The position numbers and the translations under genes are program-made. From an uncultured Burkholderiales bacterium (lineage in GTDB: Bacteria > Pseudomonadota > Gammaproteobacteria > Burkholderiales > Burkholderiaceae_C): a stretch of DNA of 5,704 nt. The notes beneath the pieces were generated by a model that saw only the letters and a program-made list of their open reading frames with translations, was not told where the DNA came from and made no database searches. Below, piece after piece: positions 4,430 through 5,704 of the stretch. The stretch is taken from positions 1 to 5,704 of the forward strand of contig CAISQQ010000335.1 of the NCBI GenBank assembly GCA_903887655.1, written 5' to 3'. Each line of letters starts with the position of its first letter. Within the stretch, counting starts at the first letter, position 1.

Positions 4430-5704
4430 TTAGAAGTTATGGATGAAACTCGCTGAGATCACTTGAACTGAATAGCTTCCTGTGGTTTGATTCGTCGGCA
4501 GCAGGGTGCTCGGCACATAACCCGTCTGATAGCCGTTGTAGTAGTAGTCGTTGCTGTCCATGCGTTGGCGCAAGTAGTTGAGCGCCACGGTGGAGGCTTT
4601 ATCGACTTGGTAAATGCCCGTGAGCTTGAGTCGCGTGATCAAGGTCCTGATATCGGGCAATTGGCCGCAAGAAAGAAGCGCCGCATTGCTGCAAGTCAGC
4701 CCCCCCGTTGTGGCACTGCTGTAGTTGAGCATCGTGTTGTAGGCAGCATTGCCCAGGGAGTAACTCAGGTCCGCTCCCAACTGCAGTTTTCCAGCCCACA
4801 ACCCCCCGTGCTTGACCCCCAAGCCCATGGTGATATCTTGATCGATCAAATTGTTGGTCCACGAAGCAGTTGCAGGAATAGCGATGGCAGTGGCCGAGGC
4901 AGCGCTGGCCGTTACCGTATAGCGCTGCAAATTGGTCATATCGCGTTGGCGGTATTGCTGCGAGACGTAGGCATTGAGCGCACCGTTTTCTTGATAGTTG
5001 TAAGTCGCGTCGGCGCTCAAACTCCAAGTCTTACCGTTTTGCACACCGTACGTGCTGTCCGGATACCTGTCACCGGTGTAGCGCGCTGAAAGACCCAAGT
5101 CCGTTTGCTCCGTGACTTGCCAGTTCACACTGGCTTTGAGGGCCTGCTCTAAACGTGAAGCCGAAAAGAAGGGATAAAACCCAAAATAATCCCCCGCGTT
5201 TTGACCAGCCGGTGTGGGGTTAACAGCGGGAACGGGGCCAGGAATGGCACCATTTTTACTGATGAACGCAGCCAGCGCATAAGGATCGGTCGTCGCTTTG
5301 CGGTCACTGAATGCATAACCCACGCGCAGCGTGGTGTCTTCGCTCGTTTTGATCCGGTACGTCGCATCCAGTTTATTGTCTGCACTGGACTTGGCAACCA
5401 CACAGTTGCTGGTCGTCAAGTAAGTCGTCCCACCACCGGAGGCAAAGCTGTTGCAATTGCGATCGATCGACTCATGGGTCAATGCCATGCGAACGTGCTG
5501 ATTGTCTTTGAGGCGATAGTCGGCGGCGAGCTCAAACAACGCCTTGCGAGTGCTCAGTGGTGTATTGGGATAATTGGCTGTGTTGGCGCCACTGATTGCG
5601 TTGAAGTTGTACATATTCGATGACGTGCGGTTGTCACGATCGTCCAACTTGTAGGCACCACTCAATACCAAGTCGCGGGTGGTTTGATCGATCAACTTGA
5701 CATC
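4430..5704 (-). CDS. mtrB: MtrB/PioB-family outer-membrane beta-barrel of an electron conduit, 5' end outside the window
   Basis: The visible C-terminal 424 residues are a run of amphipathic beta-strands with long polar loops, ending in YSVQVISASFIHNF with the terminal Phe of outer-membrane barrels. Features typical of the MtrB/PioB decaheme-associated family are TTRDLVLSGAYKLDDRDNRT near the cut edge, STRKALFELAADYRLKDNQ, LDATYRIKTSEDTTLRVGY, and the final pair of strands with LPDIRTLITRLKLTGIY and ASTVALNYLRQRMDSNDYYYNGY. Family members are usually about 650-850 residues, so a third to a half is missing. The frame is open to the window edge; a TTG at 5695 is internal, not the start. Such barrels sheath a periplasmic multiheme cytochrome (MtrA/MtoA/PioA) to move electrons across the outer membrane. 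Four cysteines occur as two close pairs (84/101 and 338/346 of the visible part). The NapC/CymA-type gene follows on the same strand. Whether the system reduces or oxidises metal cannot be told. Confidence 0.87.
   Translation of the reverse strand, partial: DVKLIDQTTRDLVLSGAYKLDDRDNRTSSNMYNFNAISGANTANYPNTPLSTRKALFELAADYRLKDNQHVRMALTHESIDRNCNSFASGGGTTYLTTSNCVVAKSSADNKLDATYRIKTSEDTTLRVGYAFSDRKATTDPYALAAFISKNGAIPGPVPAVNPTPAGQNAGDYFGFYPFFSASRLEQALKASVNWQVTEQTDLGLSARYTGDRYPDSTYGVQNGKTWSLSADATYNYQENGALNAYVSQQYRQRDMTNLQRYTVTASAASATAIAIPATASWTNNLIDQDITMGLGVKHGGLWAGKLQLGADLSYSLGNAAYNTMLNYSSATTGGLTCSNAALLSCGQLPDIRTLITRLKLTGIYQVDKASTVALNYLRQRMDSNDYYYNGYQTGYVPSTLLPTNQTTGSYSVQVISASFIHNF

Noticed and set aside
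4487..5089. A 200-codon open frame on the + strand
   Set aside because: It is antisense to the MtrB-type gene, has no ribosome-binding site or domain, and its translation is unlike any family I know.
5693..5695. A TTG codon as the start of the MtrB-type gene
   Set aside because: The frame is open to the window edge and the visible part lacks a signal peptide and the first part of the barrel, so the gene is truncated by the window, not started here.

Overview
The window looks like chromosome from a betaproteobacterium, probably Burkholderiales/Comamonadaceae-like (a Rhodoferax-type iron- or metal-respiring relative is my guess). This is inferred from moderately high GC, typical proteobacterial Fur and LexA sites, a UmuD/UmuC pair of proteobacterial type, and an MtrB/PioB barrel next to a NapC/NirT tetraheme cytochrome. 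No rRNA, tRNA, CRISPR array, insertion sequence or attachment site is visible.

Left end (1-912, + strand): a toxin-antitoxin-like pair. A ribbon-helix-helix-type antitoxin, cut by the window edge, overlaps by ATGA a PIN-domain ribonuclease-like toxin. The toxin gene runs tail to tail, with a 7-base overlap, into the next gene.

Middle (906-3681): two divergent transcription units share a 164-bp control region. Leftward (906-1664, - strand) is an exported outer-membrane beta-barrel protein of unknown function. Its promoter carries a near-consensus Fur box in the -35/-10 spacer, so it should be induced by iron starvation. Rightward (1829-3681, + strand) is a umuDC operon encoding DNA polymerase V. 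Its LexA box overlaps the -10 element and also the ATG of umuD, and the predicted transcription start coincides with that ATG, suggesting a leaderless mRNA.

Right end (3744-5704, - strand): an extracellular-electron-transfer locus. An MtrB/PioB-family outer-membrane barrel (its N-terminal part lies beyond the window) is followed by a NapC/NirT/CymA-type inner-membrane tetraheme quinol dehydrogenase. By analogy with Mtr/Mto/Pio systems, the cytochrome exchanges electrons with the quinone pool. The barrel should sheath a multiheme cytochrome (MtrA/MtoA/PioA), expected upstream of the window, and so carry electrons across the outer membrane to or from iron or another extracellular partner.

The points most worth a second look are the Mtr-type locus, the Fur-controlled orphan barrel near it, and the unusual leaderless, LexA-overlapped start of umuD with its long pro-arm.
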